Origin: an uncultured Alistipes sp.
GTDB taxonomy: Bacteria > Bacteroidota > Bacteroidia > Bacteroidales > Rikenellaceae
Assembly (NCBI GenBank): GCA_949283205.1
Contig: CASDSD010000016.1
Location: 18,594-82,593, forward strand
Reading direction: 5' to 3'
DNA: 64,000 bases
Shown: piece after piece, positions 1-9,141 of the stretch
Position numbering within the stretch: the first letter of the stretch is position 1
How the letters are laid out: each line of letters opens with the position of its first letter
Position numbers and translations under genes: made by a program
Notes under the pieces: generated by a model
The model's database searches: none
Seen by the model: only the letters and a program-made list of their open reading frames with translations
Told to the model about the DNA's origin: nothing

Positions 1-39
1 TCGTTTTGCCAATTCCGACCGTCGGTGAGCGGACGGGTG

Positions 40-1215
40 CTACTTTTTCTTACGGTAACTGATTGTTACGGTATTGCCCTGGTAATTCCAGCTGCCGGTC
101 GTAAAATAATCGGTCGGAATCGAGTCGTCGTCAAACCATGTATCTACCGGGAAGATGTTCCCGTCCCCCGGATTATTTGTGCAGTATAAAAACTTCAGTG
201 CCGTATTGTTGCTGATATCAAGTGCCGTGAGGTTATTGGAGTTGCAGTATAAATACTCCAGTGCCGTATTGTTGCTGATATCAAGTGTCGCGAGGTTATT
301 GGAGTCGCAGTACAAGTACTTCAGTGCCGTATTGTTGCTGAGATCCAGCCCAGTGAGATTATTGGAGTAGCATTGGAAAAATGCCAGTTCCGTATTGTTG
401 CTGACATCCAGCGAGGTGAGGTTATTGGAGTAGCACTGCAAATCCGCCAGCGCGGTATTGCTGCTGACATTCAGTTCTGTCAGGCCGTTGGAGGCGCAGT
501 ATAACATTGTCAATTCAGTATTGCTGCTGACATTCAGCGTAGTCAGATTATTTGAGGCGCAGTTCAACCCGGTCAGAGCAGTATTGCGGCCGACATCCAG
601 CGAACTCAGGTTGTTATAACTGCAGTTCAAAAACTCCAGTTTCGTATTATTGCTGATATCCAAAGAGTTCAAGTTGATGGAGTAACAATATAAATACTTC
701 AGTGCCGGATTGTTGCTGACATCCAGCGAGCCCAGGTTATTGTAGCTGCAATCCAGATCCTCCAGAACCCTATTGCCGCTTATATCCAGCGAACCCATGT
801 TATTGTCGTTGCATTTCAATAGCTTCAGTTCCGTATTATTGCTGGCATCCAGCGAACTCAGGTCGTTGTAGCTGCAATCCAAATTCTCCAGGGCCGCATT
901 GTTGCTGACGTCAAGCGAGGTCAACCGATTCCCATAGCATTTCAATTCCTGCAACGAACTGAAATATTCGATCCCTTTCAATGAAGTCAGCTCTCCGTCA
1001 TAATTATCTGACGAGATATCGAGCTCCGTAATGGCTGCCACCTCTTCCGATGTGATGTTCTGGGCATCGGTGATATATCCGCGCTTTTGCAGCTCTGCGG
1101 CAAAGGCTGGATCGAACTCGTCCGTGACAGGGCCCTTGTTGTCTCCCGTATTATCCTTTTCGCATCCGACTGCGACAAGCGCAACAATGGCCATCAACAA
1201 ATAAAATTTTTTCAT
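40..1215 (-). CDS. Leucine-rich-repeat surface lipoprotein
   Basis: This is a 391-residue predicted lipoprotein. Residues 1-18 form a signal peptide ending in a lipobox (AVGC, Cys18), so the mature protein is probably anchored in the outer membrane and may face outward. Residues 98-349 are twelve regular 21-residue leucine-rich repeats of the pattern LxxLDVSNNTALxxLxCxxNN, preceded by one degenerate repeat (about 76-97) and closed by a Trp/Tyr-rich cap (350-391). Each repeat carries one Cys. LRRs of this kind are usually protein- or glycan-binding scaffolds; no ligand can be read from the sequence. The start is chosen because the signal peptide begins at once. The gene is monocistronic here and nothing convincing lies directly upstream. 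Confidence 0.85.
   Translation of the reverse strand: MKKFYLLMAIVALVAVGCEKDNTGDNKGPVTDEFDPAFAAELQKRGYITDAQNITSEEVAAITELDISSDNYDGELTSLKGIEYFSSLQELKCYGNRLTSLDVSNNAALENLDCSYNDLSSLDASNNTELKLLKCNDNNMGSLDISGNRVLEDLDCSYNNLGSLDVSNNPALKYLYCYSINLNSLDISNNTKLEFLNCSYNNLSSLDVGRNTALTGLNCASNNLTTLNVSSNTELTMLYCASNGLTELNVSSNTALADLQCYSNNLTSLDVSNNTELAFFQCYSNNLTGLDLSNNTALKYLYCDSNNLATLDISNNTALEYLYCNSNNLTALDISNNTALKFLYCTNNPGDGNIFPVDTWFDDDSIPTDYFTTGSWNYQGNTVTISYRKKK
169..924 (-). repeat. Tandem 63-bp leucine-rich-repeat units
   Basis: Twelve in-frame 63-bp units encode the 21-residue LRRs of the lipoprotein. The units nearest the C-terminus (about 169-480) are very similar at the DNA level, sharing blocks such as GTATTGTTGCTGATATC. 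Such an array could gain or lose whole units by recombination without breaking the frame. Confidence 0.8.
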
Positions 1216-1243
1216 ATTCGACTCTGTTTAATATGGCTTTGAA

Positions 1244-1251
1244 CAAAAATA
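1244..1251 (-). promoter_or_regulatory. Possible -7 box of the LRR lipoprotein gene
   Basis: TATTTTTG on the minus strand matches the Bacteroidetes -7 consensus TAnnTTTG and lies about 30 bp upstream of the start codon. No clear TTTG box is seen 19-21 bp further upstream. Confidence 0.35.
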
Positions 1252-1772
1252 CGAAAGATATCACAATTACATACTTTGCGATGCGCTATTTTTTTTGCTC
1301 CGAATTTATTTGCCAATAAATTGAATTGTGATTTTTTTGTTTGTTCAACGATTTCCCTCCATGTTTCATCCCGTCTCGGACGAAGCGTCTGCCGAAGCAA
1401 ATTTTATCGGCGCCAGGAATCAATGTGTATCTATTTCTTCCATGAGGGAAAAACATTGGTTCGGCTTAAAGCGTGGGGCGACAGTTAAACCCCTGCCTGT
1501 CAAATGAATTGGCTGGGGATTAAATTCGATGTGCAACGGTTTATGGCCGTATAAATGGCGAAGTCCGTTCGGATAAGACACGTTTCCCGGAGGAAAGTCC
1601 GGATTCGTTTGGGCATAATATGATTTTACCCCACCCCAATATCGAAGTATGTTATCCTGTAACTGCAGCCCTGTCATGTGTCTATGCCGCGGCGAGGCTT
1701 CAGAGCCATATAAAGCCAACAGGAGACGTGTCTATTATGCGTAAAGGATGGAAGAGGTTACACGCAATTCGT
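1252..1772. other. Intergenic stretch, no supported gene
   Basis: This spacer lies between the LRR gene and the end of the ABC efflux operon. A 99-codon minus-strand reading frame (1420-1719) has no recognisable domain, signal peptide or ribosome-binding site, so I do not call it a gene. I see no clear terminator for the efflux operon. Confidence 0.4.
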
Positions 1773-2876
1773 TTATGCCTGTTTTTTATAGGTTACGGCC
1801 GCGAGTGTGTTGAACAAGATAGCAAAAATACCCAATGCGACATAGTTGATCCATAATTCGGCGAGCGTCGCGCCTTTCAGATATACCGACCGCAGGATTT
1901 CGACGAAGTAGCGGGGCGGCAGAACGACGGTGATTTTACGTGCCCATGCAGGCATTGAATCAATGGGAGTCAGCAGACCGCTCATAAGCATGAAGATCAT
2001 AATAAAGAAGAACATCACGAACATTGTCTGCTGCATCGTTTCGGAGAAATTGGCAATCGTCAGGCTGAACCCGGATATGGTTAGGACAAACAGTATGGCT
2101 CCCAGATAAATGGCCCCGACCGCCCCTTCCGGCGTGAGGTTATAGACTGCCCGGGCCACACACATCGCTACAGTCAGTACAAACAGTCCTATCAACCAAT
2201 ACGGGAGCAATTTGGCAAGGGTGAATGTAAACCGGCTGACGGGGGTGACATTGATTTGCTCGATGGTTCCGCACTCCTTCTCGCCCACGATGCTAAGTGC
2301 CGGAAGAAATCCGCAAACGAGAATAAAAATGATAATCATCAGTGCGGGAATCATGTAATGACGATAGTTCAGCGCCGGATTGAAACGGTTTTGCACCGTT
2401 ATCAGCTCCGCCGCCCTGACGGGACTCTTTTCGGCCTTCAGTTCCGATAGCGTACGCGATATTGTTTGCACGAGATACTGCATTCCCATCGAGCCTTTGG
2501 TCGCATTGACGGCATTGGCGGTGATACTGATGCGCTCGGGCGTGGCGACAGCCATATCGCGCTCGAACCCGGCCGGAATCTCTACGATTGCATCCACCGT
2601 CCCCTCTTCCAGATCTTTCATGGCAAGCATGAAGTCGGAGGTCGCCGCAGTGAGCGAGAAATATTCCGAAGCACCGATATGCGAAGCGATGCGGCGCGAC
2701 GTGGCCGTACGGTCCAGATCCACGACAGCGACATTGACGTTCCGGACATCCATCGTCATAATCAGCGGCATGATCAGCATAACGAGGATCGGGAACGCTA
2801 CAATCAATCGCGGCAGGAACGGATTGCGGCGAATCTGCAGGAACTCTTTACGTAATAACACCTTGAATGTTCTCAT
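1773..2876 (-). CDS. ABC-2 type efflux permease (second permease)
   Basis: This 367-residue ABC-2 type permease belongs to the YhhJ/YbhS-like class. It has an N-terminal anchor helix (about 25-45), a roughly 130-residue periplasmic domain, and a block of hydrophobic helices from about 175 to 365. The motif GEKECGTIEQINVTPVSRF (about 198-216) is the cytoplasmic coupling segment typical of ABC-2 permeases. It follows the paralogous permease by 3 bp and is the last gene of the operon. With its partner and the two upstream ATPases it should form the inner-membrane pump of a tripartite exporter; the substrate is unknown, probably a toxic amphiphile or drug. Confidence 0.88.
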   Translation of the reverse strand: MRTFKVLLRKEFLQIRRNPFLPRLIVAFPILVMLIMPLIMTMDVRNVNVAVVDLDRTATSRRIASHIGASEYFSLTAATSDFMLAMKDLEEGTVDAIVEIPAGFERDMAVATPERISITANAVNATKGSMGMQYLVQTISRTLSELKAEKSPVRAAELITVQNRFNPALNYRHYMIPALMIIIFILVCGFLPALSIVGEKECGTIEQINVTPVSRFTFTLAKLLPYWLIGLFVLTVAMCVARAVYNLTPEGAVGAIYLGAILFVLTISGFSLTIANFSETMQQTMFVMFFFIMIFMLMSGLLTPIDSMPAWARKITVVLPPRYFVEILRSVYLKGATLAELWINYVALGIFAILFNTLAAVTYKKQA

Positions 2877-2879
2877 GGC

Positions 2880-3974
2880 CTATTCCAGTTTGTCGTTGAA
2901 CTTTTTGAGAGAGACGCCGAGCAAGAGGGCTGTCATGCCGGCCAGTATGACGCAATCCTGCCAGACATCGGCGATCGATGCACCCTGAATCATCATCTTG
3001 CGCACGGCGTCGATATACCAGCGGGCCGGAATTATAAGCGAGACGGCCTGAAAGAATTTCAGCAGGTTCTCAATGGGGAATAGCATTCCCGAGAGCATCA
3101 TTATGGGCATCATCATCACCATGGCCGAGATAAGGAGAGCCGCGACCTGCGTGCGGGCAATGGTCGATACGAGCAGCCCGAGAGACAGCGAGAGGACCAG
3201 ATAGAGGAGCGACAGCGAGAAGATGCCGGCCACACCGCCGCTCATGGGCACCTCCAACAGGTAGCGTGCGAGCAGAAGGATCATGATCAATACGATGCAC
3301 GAGATGGCGAAATATGGAATCATCTTGGCGAAGATGATTTTGAACGGCCGCACGGGAGAGACGAGCAACACCTCCATCGTGCCCGCCTCCTTTTCCCGGA
3401 CGATCGACACGGAGGTCATCATGGCGCATACGAGGATGAATATCAGGCCCATGATTCCCGGAACGAAGTTGAACGCACTCTTCATTTGCGGATTGAACAG
3501 CATACGGGTTTCGAACAGCGACTGCTGCGACTCCGCACCCAGCAACACGCCCTGCAGATAGGCCGTCGCAGCTCCCGCCGTATTGACGTTTGAGGCATCG
3601 AGCACCAATTGAATGACCGGGTTCGACGACAGGGCGGATGCCGCCTGCTGCATGCGGCGGTCGAAGTCCGCCGTGAATACCACGACGGCATCCGCCCTGC
3701 CCGAGCGCAGAAGCGCATCAATGGATCTGTTGTCCGTATAACCGCAGAAGGTGAAACAATCGTTCCGTGAGAGCCGTTCGACGGCATCCCGTACGCCGTC
3801 CGTCCGGTCGGGGGCAACCACCGCGACCTTTATATCGTTAACCTCCGTCGATATGGCGAAGCCGAACAGCACCATGAGTACGACGGGTATCAGCACCACG
3901 ATGAGCATCGTCCGCCTGTCGCGCAGAATGTGCAACGACTCTTTTTTTACGAATGAAAGGAAATTATTATTCAT
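2880..3974 (-). CDS. ABC-2 type efflux permease (first permease)
   Basis: This 364-residue ABC-2 permease is paralogous to the gene just downstream. It has an N-terminal transmembrane helix (about 23-43), a large periplasmic domain, and five or so C-terminal helices. The coupling motif VREKEAGTMEVLLVSPVRPF (about 192-211) is clear. The gene starts 3 bp after the preceding ATPase stop codon, so it is translationally linked. Two different half-permeases with two ATPases is the arrangement of YbhFSR/YhiI-type exporters, and I infer a heterodimeric pump. Confidence 0.88.
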   Translation of the reverse strand: MNNNFLSFVKKESLHILRDRRTMLIVVLIPVVLMVLFGFAISTEVNDIKVAVVAPDRTDGVRDAVERLSRNDCFTFCGYTDNRSIDALLRSGRADAVVVFTADFDRRMQQAASALSSNPVIQLVLDASNVNTAGAATAYLQGVLLGAESQQSLFETRMLFNPQMKSAFNFVPGIMGLIFILVCAMMTSVSIVREKEAGTMEVLLVSPVRPFKIIFAKMIPYFAISCIVLIMILLLARYLLEVPMSGGVAGIFSLSLLYLVLSLSLGLLVSTIARTQVAALLISAMVMMMPIMMLSGMLFPIENLLKFFQAVSLIIPARWYIDAVRKMMIQGASIADVWQDCVILAGMTALLLGVSLKKFNDKLE

Positions 3975-3977
3975 AAG

Positions 3978-4730
3978 TTATTCTCCTCGTTTGGCCCCGC
4001 GTGCGAGGGTGCGGAATACTTCGTCCATCGATCCGGCGGCAAACTGTTGTTTCAGCCGGGCCGGCGTATCCAGCGCACGCACCTCGCCATCGACCATGAT
4101 CGACACGCGCGAGCAGTACTCCGCTTCATCCATGTAGTGGGTGGTGACGAATATCGTAGTACCCGTATCCGCGGCCTCGTAGATCATCTCCCAAAACTGT
4201 CGGCGCGTCACGGGATCGACGCCGCCCGTCGGTTCATCCAGAAAAACGACCTCGGGGCGATGTATGGTGGCGATGGCGAACGACAGCTTCTGTTTCCAGC
4301 CCAGAGGCAATGCCCCTACGAGGGTGTCGCGCTCCGAGGTGAAAGAGAGTTTCGCGAGCAGTTCTGCGGCGCGCTCCGCCGTAGCCTTTTTCGACAGCCC
4401 GTATATCCCGGCAAAAAGATCCATATTCTCCCATACGGTCAGGTCGTTGTATAGCGAAAAGCGTTGGCTCATATACCCGATGTGACGTTTGATCTGCTCG
4501 CTTTCACATCTCACATCGTAACCCGCAACCGTCCCGTTGCCCGAAGTGGGGAAACTCAATCCGCAAAGCATCCGCATGGCCGTGGTCTTACCTGCGCCGT
4601 TTGCCCCGAGGAAGCCGAATATTTCCCCTCGAAACACATCGAACGAGATGTGATCGACGGCGACAAAGTCACCGAAACATTTCGTCAGATCGCGTACGGA
4701 TATCACCGTGTCGTTCATCGTTTCATCCAT
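3978..4730 (-). CDS. ABC transporter ATP-binding protein (second ATPase)
   Basis: This 250-residue ATPase of an ABC-2 exporter has a Walker A motif (GANGAGKTT, about 43-51), a Walker B motif with catalytic Glu (VVFLDEPTGG, about 160-169), and the H-loop histidine in TTHYMDEAEYC. The canonical LSGG signature is degenerate: the segment before Walker B reads GALPLGWKQKLSFA, so LPLG stands in for LSGG. Its start overlaps the end of the preceding ATPase gene by 16 bp. It probably pairs with that more canonical ATPase, giving one standard and one degenerate ATP site, as is common in heterodimeric ABC exporters. Confidence 0.88.
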   Translation of the reverse strand: MDETMNDTVISVRDLTKCFGDFVAVDHISFDVFRGEIFGFLGANGAGKTTAMRMLCGLSFPTSGNGTVAGYDVRCESEQIKRHIGYMSQRFSLYNDLTVWENMDLFAGIYGLSKKATAERAAELLAKLSFTSERDTLVGALPLGWKQKLSFAIATIHRPEVVFLDEPTGGVDPVTRRQFWEMIYEAADTGTTIFVTTHYMDEAEYCSRVSIMVDGEVRALDTPARLKQQFAAGSMDEVFRTLARGAKRGE

Positions 4731-5614
4731 TTTATGAATATATCCTCAATTGTCGGTGCGACCGGTTGTACGGACAGTCCGTCCAATTCGTTCAGCCGAT
4801 CCATGAACTGCGTCATGTCGAATCCCTTGCCTGCCACCAGGTGATGCACCTCTCCGAAGGGATAGCACTCCGCAACGCCTTCGACCCTCCGGGCCGCCGA
4901 GAGCAGCGCGTACATGTTCGAGGCCCGCACAGCATAGAGCGGCGCATCGAACCGACGGACGATGCCGTCGGGCGTGTCGATCCCCAGGATGCGACCTTCG
5001 TTGCACAGTGCGATGCGGTCGCAACGCGACGCTTCGTCCATATATGGGGTCGAGACGAGTATGGTAATGCCTTTTTGTTTCAGAGAGGCGAGCATGTCCC
5101 AGAACTCGCTGCGCGATACGGCATCTACCCCTGTCGTAGGCTCGTCGAGAAAAAGTACGCTCGGACGGTGGATAAGTGCGCATGAAAGAGCGAGTTTCTG
5201 TTTCATCCCACCCGAGAGCTTCCCGGCACGGCGCGTGCGGAACGGTTCGATCTGTTTGTAAATCGGAGCGACGAGGTCGTATGACTCTTTGGCCCTGACG
5301 CCGAACAAGGCGGCAAAAAATTCGAGATTCTCCTCTACCGTCAGGTCGGGATAAAGCGAGAACCGGCCGGGCATATAGCCCACACGCGAACGGATCGAAA
5401 GATAGTCGTTCACGATGTCGAACCCGTCGACCGAGGCCGTGCCGCTGTCGGGGGCGAGCAACGTCGTGAGCAGACGGAACAGTGTTGTTTTGCCCGCCCC
5501 GTCGGGCCCGATCAGCCCGAACAGTTCTCCCCTGCCGACGGAAAACGACACCGCGTCGAGTGCCTGCACCCGGCCGAAACTCTTTGAGAGTCGCTGTATG
5601 TCTATGGCATTCAT
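4715..5614 (-). CDS. ABC transporter ATP-binding protein (first ATPase)
   Basis: This 299-residue ABC ATPase has Walker A (GPDGAGKTT, about 36-44), a normal signature (LSGGMKQKLALS, about 138-149), Walker B (VLFLDEPTTGVD) and a switch region. The H-loop position reads STPYMDEA, so the usual His is replaced by Pro. The C-terminal 70 residues form the extension often seen in drug-exporter ATPases. Its start codon overlaps the stop of the adaptor gene by 4 bp (5611-5614). The missing H-loop His here and the degenerate signature in the partner suggest a functionally asymmetric ATPase pair. Confidence 0.88.
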   Translation of the reverse strand: MNAIDIQRLSKSFGRVQALDAVSFSVGRGELFGLIGPDGAGKTTLFRLLTTLLAPDSGTASVDGFDIVNDYLSIRSRVGYMPGRFSLYPDLTVEENLEFFAALFGVRAKESYDLVAPIYKQIEPFRTRRAGKLSGGMKQKLALSCALIHRPSVLFLDEPTTGVDAVSRSEFWDMLASLKQKGITILVSTPYMDEASRCDRIALCNEGRILGIDTPDGIVRRFDAPLYAVRASNMYALLSAARRVEGVAECYPFGEVHHLVAGKGFDMTQFMDRLNELDGLSVQPVAPTIEDIFIKWMKR

Positions 5615-6495
5615 AATATGACTTCTCCCGCGAGACCTATTTTCAGCCGTCCGTCGTTTTTAACCGCGATTTTCACGGCATATACCAGGTTGGCCCGGGA
5701 ATCTTTCGTCTGGATGGTTTTCGGGGTGAATTCGCTTTCGGAGGAGATCCACGAGATACGTCCCTCGTAGTCGTAACGTTCCTCGCCGCCGAAGTCTGCC
5801 ACCACACGCACCTTGTCTCCGAGGCAGATGCGGCCGAGCTGGTCGGAGGTGAAGTAGGCCCGCAAATAGATATTGTCCAGATCGGCGATTTTCATCAGAG
5901 GCTTGCCGACGGATGCGAGTTCGCCTGTTTCGGCATATTTCACCAGCACCGTACCGCCTACGGGCGACGTGATGCGACACTTGGCGATGCGGTCGTCGAG
6001 TGCGTCGATCTGCGCCTCCAATGCCGCCGCATTGTCGTTGATGGAGGCCGTATTCTTGCCGAGGGTCGAGAGCGTAGCCGTGAGCTGGCTCTCCAACACG
6101 CGAATCTGCGCCTCTATGTCATCGAGTTGTTTCTGCGTGGCAGCCCCGTCGCGCAGCATGTTCCTGACTCGGTTGCATTCGGTCTGCTGTTTGGCGATTT
6201 GTTCGCGCAGCGACGCTGCCTGTGCCTTGATATCGGGGCGGCTGCCTATCAGGGCCGAAAGCTGTGCCGAAAGTTGCTTGCGCTGTAAATGGAGCTGTAG
6301 GCTGTCGATCTCGCCGACCACAGCACCGCCTGTTACGGGCATGCCCTCCTCGACATTGAAATCGAGGATACGTCCCGCCGCTTCGGAGGATACAACCACC
6401 TCTGTAGCCTCGAATGTGCCCTGTGCATCGTATTGAGTCCCGGTGCCGCACGATACGGCGAGCATCGCCAGGGCGATATATGAAATCCGTTTCAT
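5611..6495 (-). CDS. HlyD/YbhG-type membrane fusion lipoprotein
   Basis: This 294-residue periplasmic adaptor has a signal peptide ending in a lipobox (AVSC, Cys16). It then shows the expected order: lipoyl-like half-motif (ASSEAAGRILDFNVEEG, about 34-50), a long alpha-helical hairpin (about 68-170) rich in Gln, Glu and Arg, the second lipoyl half (PVGGTVLVKYAETGELA), and a beta-barrel domain. It should bridge the ABC permeases to the TolC-like channel encoded immediately upstream. The family is also called UPF0194/YbhG. It lies 5 bp after the outer-membrane-factor gene and overlaps the next ATPase gene by 4 bp. Confidence 0.88.
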   Translation of the reverse strand: MKRISYIALAMLAVSCGTGTQYDAQGTFEATEVVVSSEAAGRILDFNVEEGMPVTGGAVVGEIDSLQLHLQRKQLSAQLSALIGSRPDIKAQAASLREQIAKQQTECNRVRNMLRDGAATQKQLDDIEAQIRVLESQLTATLSTLGKNTASINDNAAALEAQIDALDDRIAKCRITSPVGGTVLVKYAETGELASVGKPLMKIADLDNIYLRAYFTSDQLGRICLGDKVRVVADFGGEERYDYEGRISWISSESEFTPKTIQTKDSRANLVYAVKIAVKNDGRLKIGLAGEVIL

Positions 6496-6500
6496 GGCAT

Positions 6501-7775
6501 CTATTGATTTAATGTATGTTTCAATCTGTACATGGCTTGCAGCAGTTCTATTTCGTGGGTGCTGCGGGCGAGTGCCGCCGCCGTTTCATCGGTAATTTTG
6601 CGGAGCAGGTCGGTCGCGTCGATGACCCCGTTTTCGAGCTGCGATTCCGCAGCCATGCGTACCGACCGCCGCAGTTCAACAATTCGGGCATCGTCCGCTA
6701 TGGCTTTGTGCAGACGGGCGATTTCGCCGTTGTCCTGCGCCGTCTGCATTCGTGTATTGAAGAGGAATATGTCGCGTTGCACGTCTATCTGCCGTGCGGC
6801 GGCATCTATTTTCCCGAGGTTGTTCCGCTTGTTATAGAATGCGCCGATGTTCCACGACATGCGTATGCCGACATAGGCATCCAGCCGGCAATCCGACGAC
6901 ATCATGCTTTTGAACATGTCCAGCCCCGGATAGCCGTAATACCCTTGTGCAAAGGCGCTGAATCGGGGTGTCAGCGAGCTCTTGACGGCTTTGCGCTGTG
7001 CGTCGAGCTTTGCGGCTTCGGCATCGAACAACGCCAGCTCGGGACGTGCGGAGGTGCGGCCCGCGACTTCAGGCAGAGCGGGTTTTTCCAATATCCCGCT
7101 GTCGAGCGGGCGGCCGATGAACAATTCCAACATCCGGCGGTAGCTCGCCCGCGACGATACGACCTGTCCGAGGGTTTGCCTGGCCGTGAGCAGTTCGGCC
7201 TCGACGGCATCCGCATCCGCCTGCATGGCCACCCCGTTTTTGCAGCACGCTCGCAACCGCGCAAGGTTGCTTTCCAGCAGTCCGATCATCGCTTCGGTCT
7301 GTGCCTCGCGTTCGTCTAAAAGCAGAATGCCGAAATAAAGGTTGTCCACCCGCGACTGCAGCTCATACAGATTCACATCCACACGGTTGCGCTGCTCTGC
7401 GGCCTCCGCTTCGGCTATGGCGCGCCCGGCTTTGGACTGTCCGCCGTCCCATATCGTTTGGGATACGTCGATGGCCACCCTGTATTGGTCCTTACGCATG
7501 CCCGGAATGCCTACCCCTTGCTGTGCGAGCATACCCGAAAGAGCATCGGGAAATTCCGCCACGGAGGTCTGCCATGTCGCCTGCCCCGAGAGTGTCATCT
7601 GCGGGATCCATGCCCGAGCGGCATTGGAGAGGTCGTACTGCTCGGTTTGCGAAATCAAGTCGTACTGCCGAATCTCGGGATAGTGTTCCCGAGCCAAACG
7701 GCGGCACTCGTCAAGCGACTGCGCGGAGATTGCCGGCGGCAGGACGAGCAACAGACATATGACTAATCGTTTCAT
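6501..7775 (-). CDS. TolC-like outer membrane efflux protein
   Basis: This 424-residue outer-membrane factor has a cleavable signal peptide (about 1-18, ending SAQS). Two repeated outer-membrane-efflux domains are rich in coiled-coil Ala/Glu/Gln/Arg, the usual layout of a TolC channel that trimerises. The length agrees with the family. It sits between the TetR gene (3 bp) and the adaptor gene (5 bp), so it is the exit duct for this ABC exporter. Placing the channel gene first in the structural operon is common in Bacteroidetes. Confidence 0.88.
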   Translation of the reverse strand: MKRLVICLLLVLPPAISAQSLDECRRLAREHYPEIRQYDLISQTEQYDLSNAARAWIPQMTLSGQATWQTSVAEFPDALSGMLAQQGVGIPGMRKDQYRVAIDVSQTIWDGGQSKAGRAIAEAEAAEQRNRVDVNLYELQSRVDNLYFGILLLDEREAQTEAMIGLLESNLARLRACCKNGVAMQADADAVEAELLTARQTLGQVVSSRASYRRMLELFIGRPLDSGILEKPALPEVAGRTSARPELALFDAEAAKLDAQRKAVKSSLTPRFSAFAQGYYGYPGLDMFKSMMSSDCRLDAYVGIRMSWNIGAFYNKRNNLGKIDAAARQIDVQRDIFLFNTRMQTAQDNGEIARLHKAIADDARIVELRRSVRMAAESQLENGVIDATDLLRKITDETAAALARSTHEIELLQAMYRLKHTLNQ

Positions 7776-7778
7776 GGG

Positions 7779-8417
7779 TTATTGTTTTTTGATTCTTCGC
7801 ATGATAATCTCGATATTTTCGGCCTTGCGCATGGCAAGGTATTTCTCCCGGTCGGCCATCATGCCCCCCAGCAGTTCGTTCGATACGGGTTCTATGAATG
7901 CATAGGCAATGAACGGGAATACGTTGAGCGATATGAAACTGATAAAGAGCATCCGTATATCCACATGTTCAATTTCTCCGCGCCGGGCTGCTTCGTCCAC
8001 GTCTTTTTGCAGGCTGGCAAAGAGATTTTCGCTCACCTCCTTGATACGTTCATACAGAATATGATAGTGCTCGGGCCGCGACAAAACCTCGTTGAGAATG
8101 AATCGGGGCAACTGCGGATTGGCGGCAATGAGATCGAAATGCGCCGCGATACCAGATCTCAGACGTTCCACAATCGGCAACTCGGAATTCCCCACAGCCG
8201 CCGTGATCGTTTGCGCAAGAAGTGAGATGTTTTTTGCGACTATGCGTTCGAACAGGCACTCCTTCTTTCGAAAATAGTAGTGTAACATTGCATGGGTCAC
8301 ACCTGCCTTCTCGGCAATTGCCGCCGTGCGCGCGCCTCCGAATCCCTTGGCGAAAAATTCCTGTTCGGCAGCCTCCAGAATCAGCTGCTCGGTGTTGTTT
8401 TTTTCTTGCTCGTGCAT
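7779..8417 (-). CDS. TetR family regulator of the ABC efflux operon
   Basis: This TetR/AcrR-type repressor has 212 residues from the chosen start. The N-terminal helix-turn-helix covers about residues 8-55 (EAAEQEFFAKGFGGARTAAI..VTHAMLHYYFRKKECLF). The C-terminal ligand-binding part is all-helical and includes the family-typical NPQLPRFILNE. A longer reading frame starts at 8450, but that start lies inside a 16-bp inverted repeat that looks like an operator, so the ATG at 8417 is preferred. It is the first gene of the efflux operon, 3 bp before the TolC-like gene. I infer that it represses the operon and itself. Confidence 0.88.
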   Translation of the reverse strand: MHEQEKNNTEQLILEAAEQEFFAKGFGGARTAAIAEKAGVTHAMLHYYFRKKECLFERIVAKNISLLAQTITAAVGNSELPIVERLRSGIAAHFDLIAANPQLPRFILNEVLSRPEHYHILYERIKEVSENLFASLQKDVDEAARRGEIEHVDIRMLFISFISLNVFPFIAYAFIEPVSNELLGGMMADREKYLAMRKAENIEIIMRRIKKQ

Positions 8418-8443
8418 ATGAAGCCATGTGCTAACAATAGTGT

Positions 8444-8459
8444 TTAACAAAATTGTTAA
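8444..8459. promoter_or_regulatory. Inverted repeat, probable TetR operator
   Basis: TTAACAA-AA-TTGTTAA is a perfect 7-bp inverted repeat with a 2-bp spacer. It lies 27-42 bp upstream of the TetR start codon, next to weak -7-like sequences (CATTTTTG, CAATTTTG on the minus strand). Position and symmetry fit an autoregulatory TetR operator. Confidence 0.5.
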
Positions 8460-9093
8460 TACAAAAATGTGTAATTTATTTTGATTGTCAAAATATATTC
8501 GAAAGTTTTTGGATTATTCTTTCATGCAGGTTCGTCTTCATGTCCCCGAACTTCAAAGACACGGCAAATTCGGGAAATATTCGACGAGAAAACAATTCTA
8601 TCGTATCGCTCTGATTTGATGCGATTACGGAACTGGATGCGTCTTCTTGTTCCTTGCAGCTTCAGGAGTATGGAAATGTTTGCCGGTTGGTTTGCACACC
8701 TGGCCCCCTACGATCAGCGAATAAAACTTTTCCGTATCAACTTTTCTCATTTGAGTGATATGTTGTGACATTGAACTATCCGTGATGGCCGGACGCATAG
8801 ACAAACCCGGAACCCCGTTTCCGGGATTTGGTCTGTGATCCTGTAATTATTGGAACGACGAGGATGAATGGTGATTTTGGGATCGTTTCGAATAGGGTGA
8901 TAGGATAATTCCCCTTATTTGATTTGCCACCTCCGGTTCTCCCCTGTCGCTCCGGCCGGTAAAACGACGGGCCCGTTTTGCGAACGAGGACACATCACAC
9001 GATACTCGCGGAGATAAAGAGAGATGCCGGCTCTGATGTCAGTGGCGTCTGTAATATTGGCGCCTTCCGGGATGTGACGATTGCATTGTTAAC
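8460..9093. other. Intergenic region with an isolated hairpin
   Basis: No gene is supported in this region. A 95-codon plus-strand reading frame (8481-8768) has no recognisable domain. A strong but bulged hairpin (8799-8834, arms built on CCCGGAA and TTCCGGG) is present without a poly-T tail. It may be the remnant of a lost transcription unit. Confidence 0.35.
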
Positions 9094-9141
9094 GGCAAAA
9101 ACAAAAACCGAAACGGAGGCATGCGACGCCATCCGTTTCGG
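9094..9141 (-). terminator. Rho-independent terminator of the flavodoxin gene
   Basis: On the minus strand a perfect 10-bp stem (CCGAAACGGA, 9132-9141, with TCCGTTTCGG, 9108-9117), extended by GGC/GCC, is followed by TTTTTGTTTTTG. It lies about 100 bp after the flavodoxin stop codon. Confidence 0.75.

Noticed and set aside
1420-1719. 99-codon minus-strand frame in the first intergenic region
   Set aside because: No known domain, no signal peptide, no ribosome-binding site, and it lies alone between unrelated genes.
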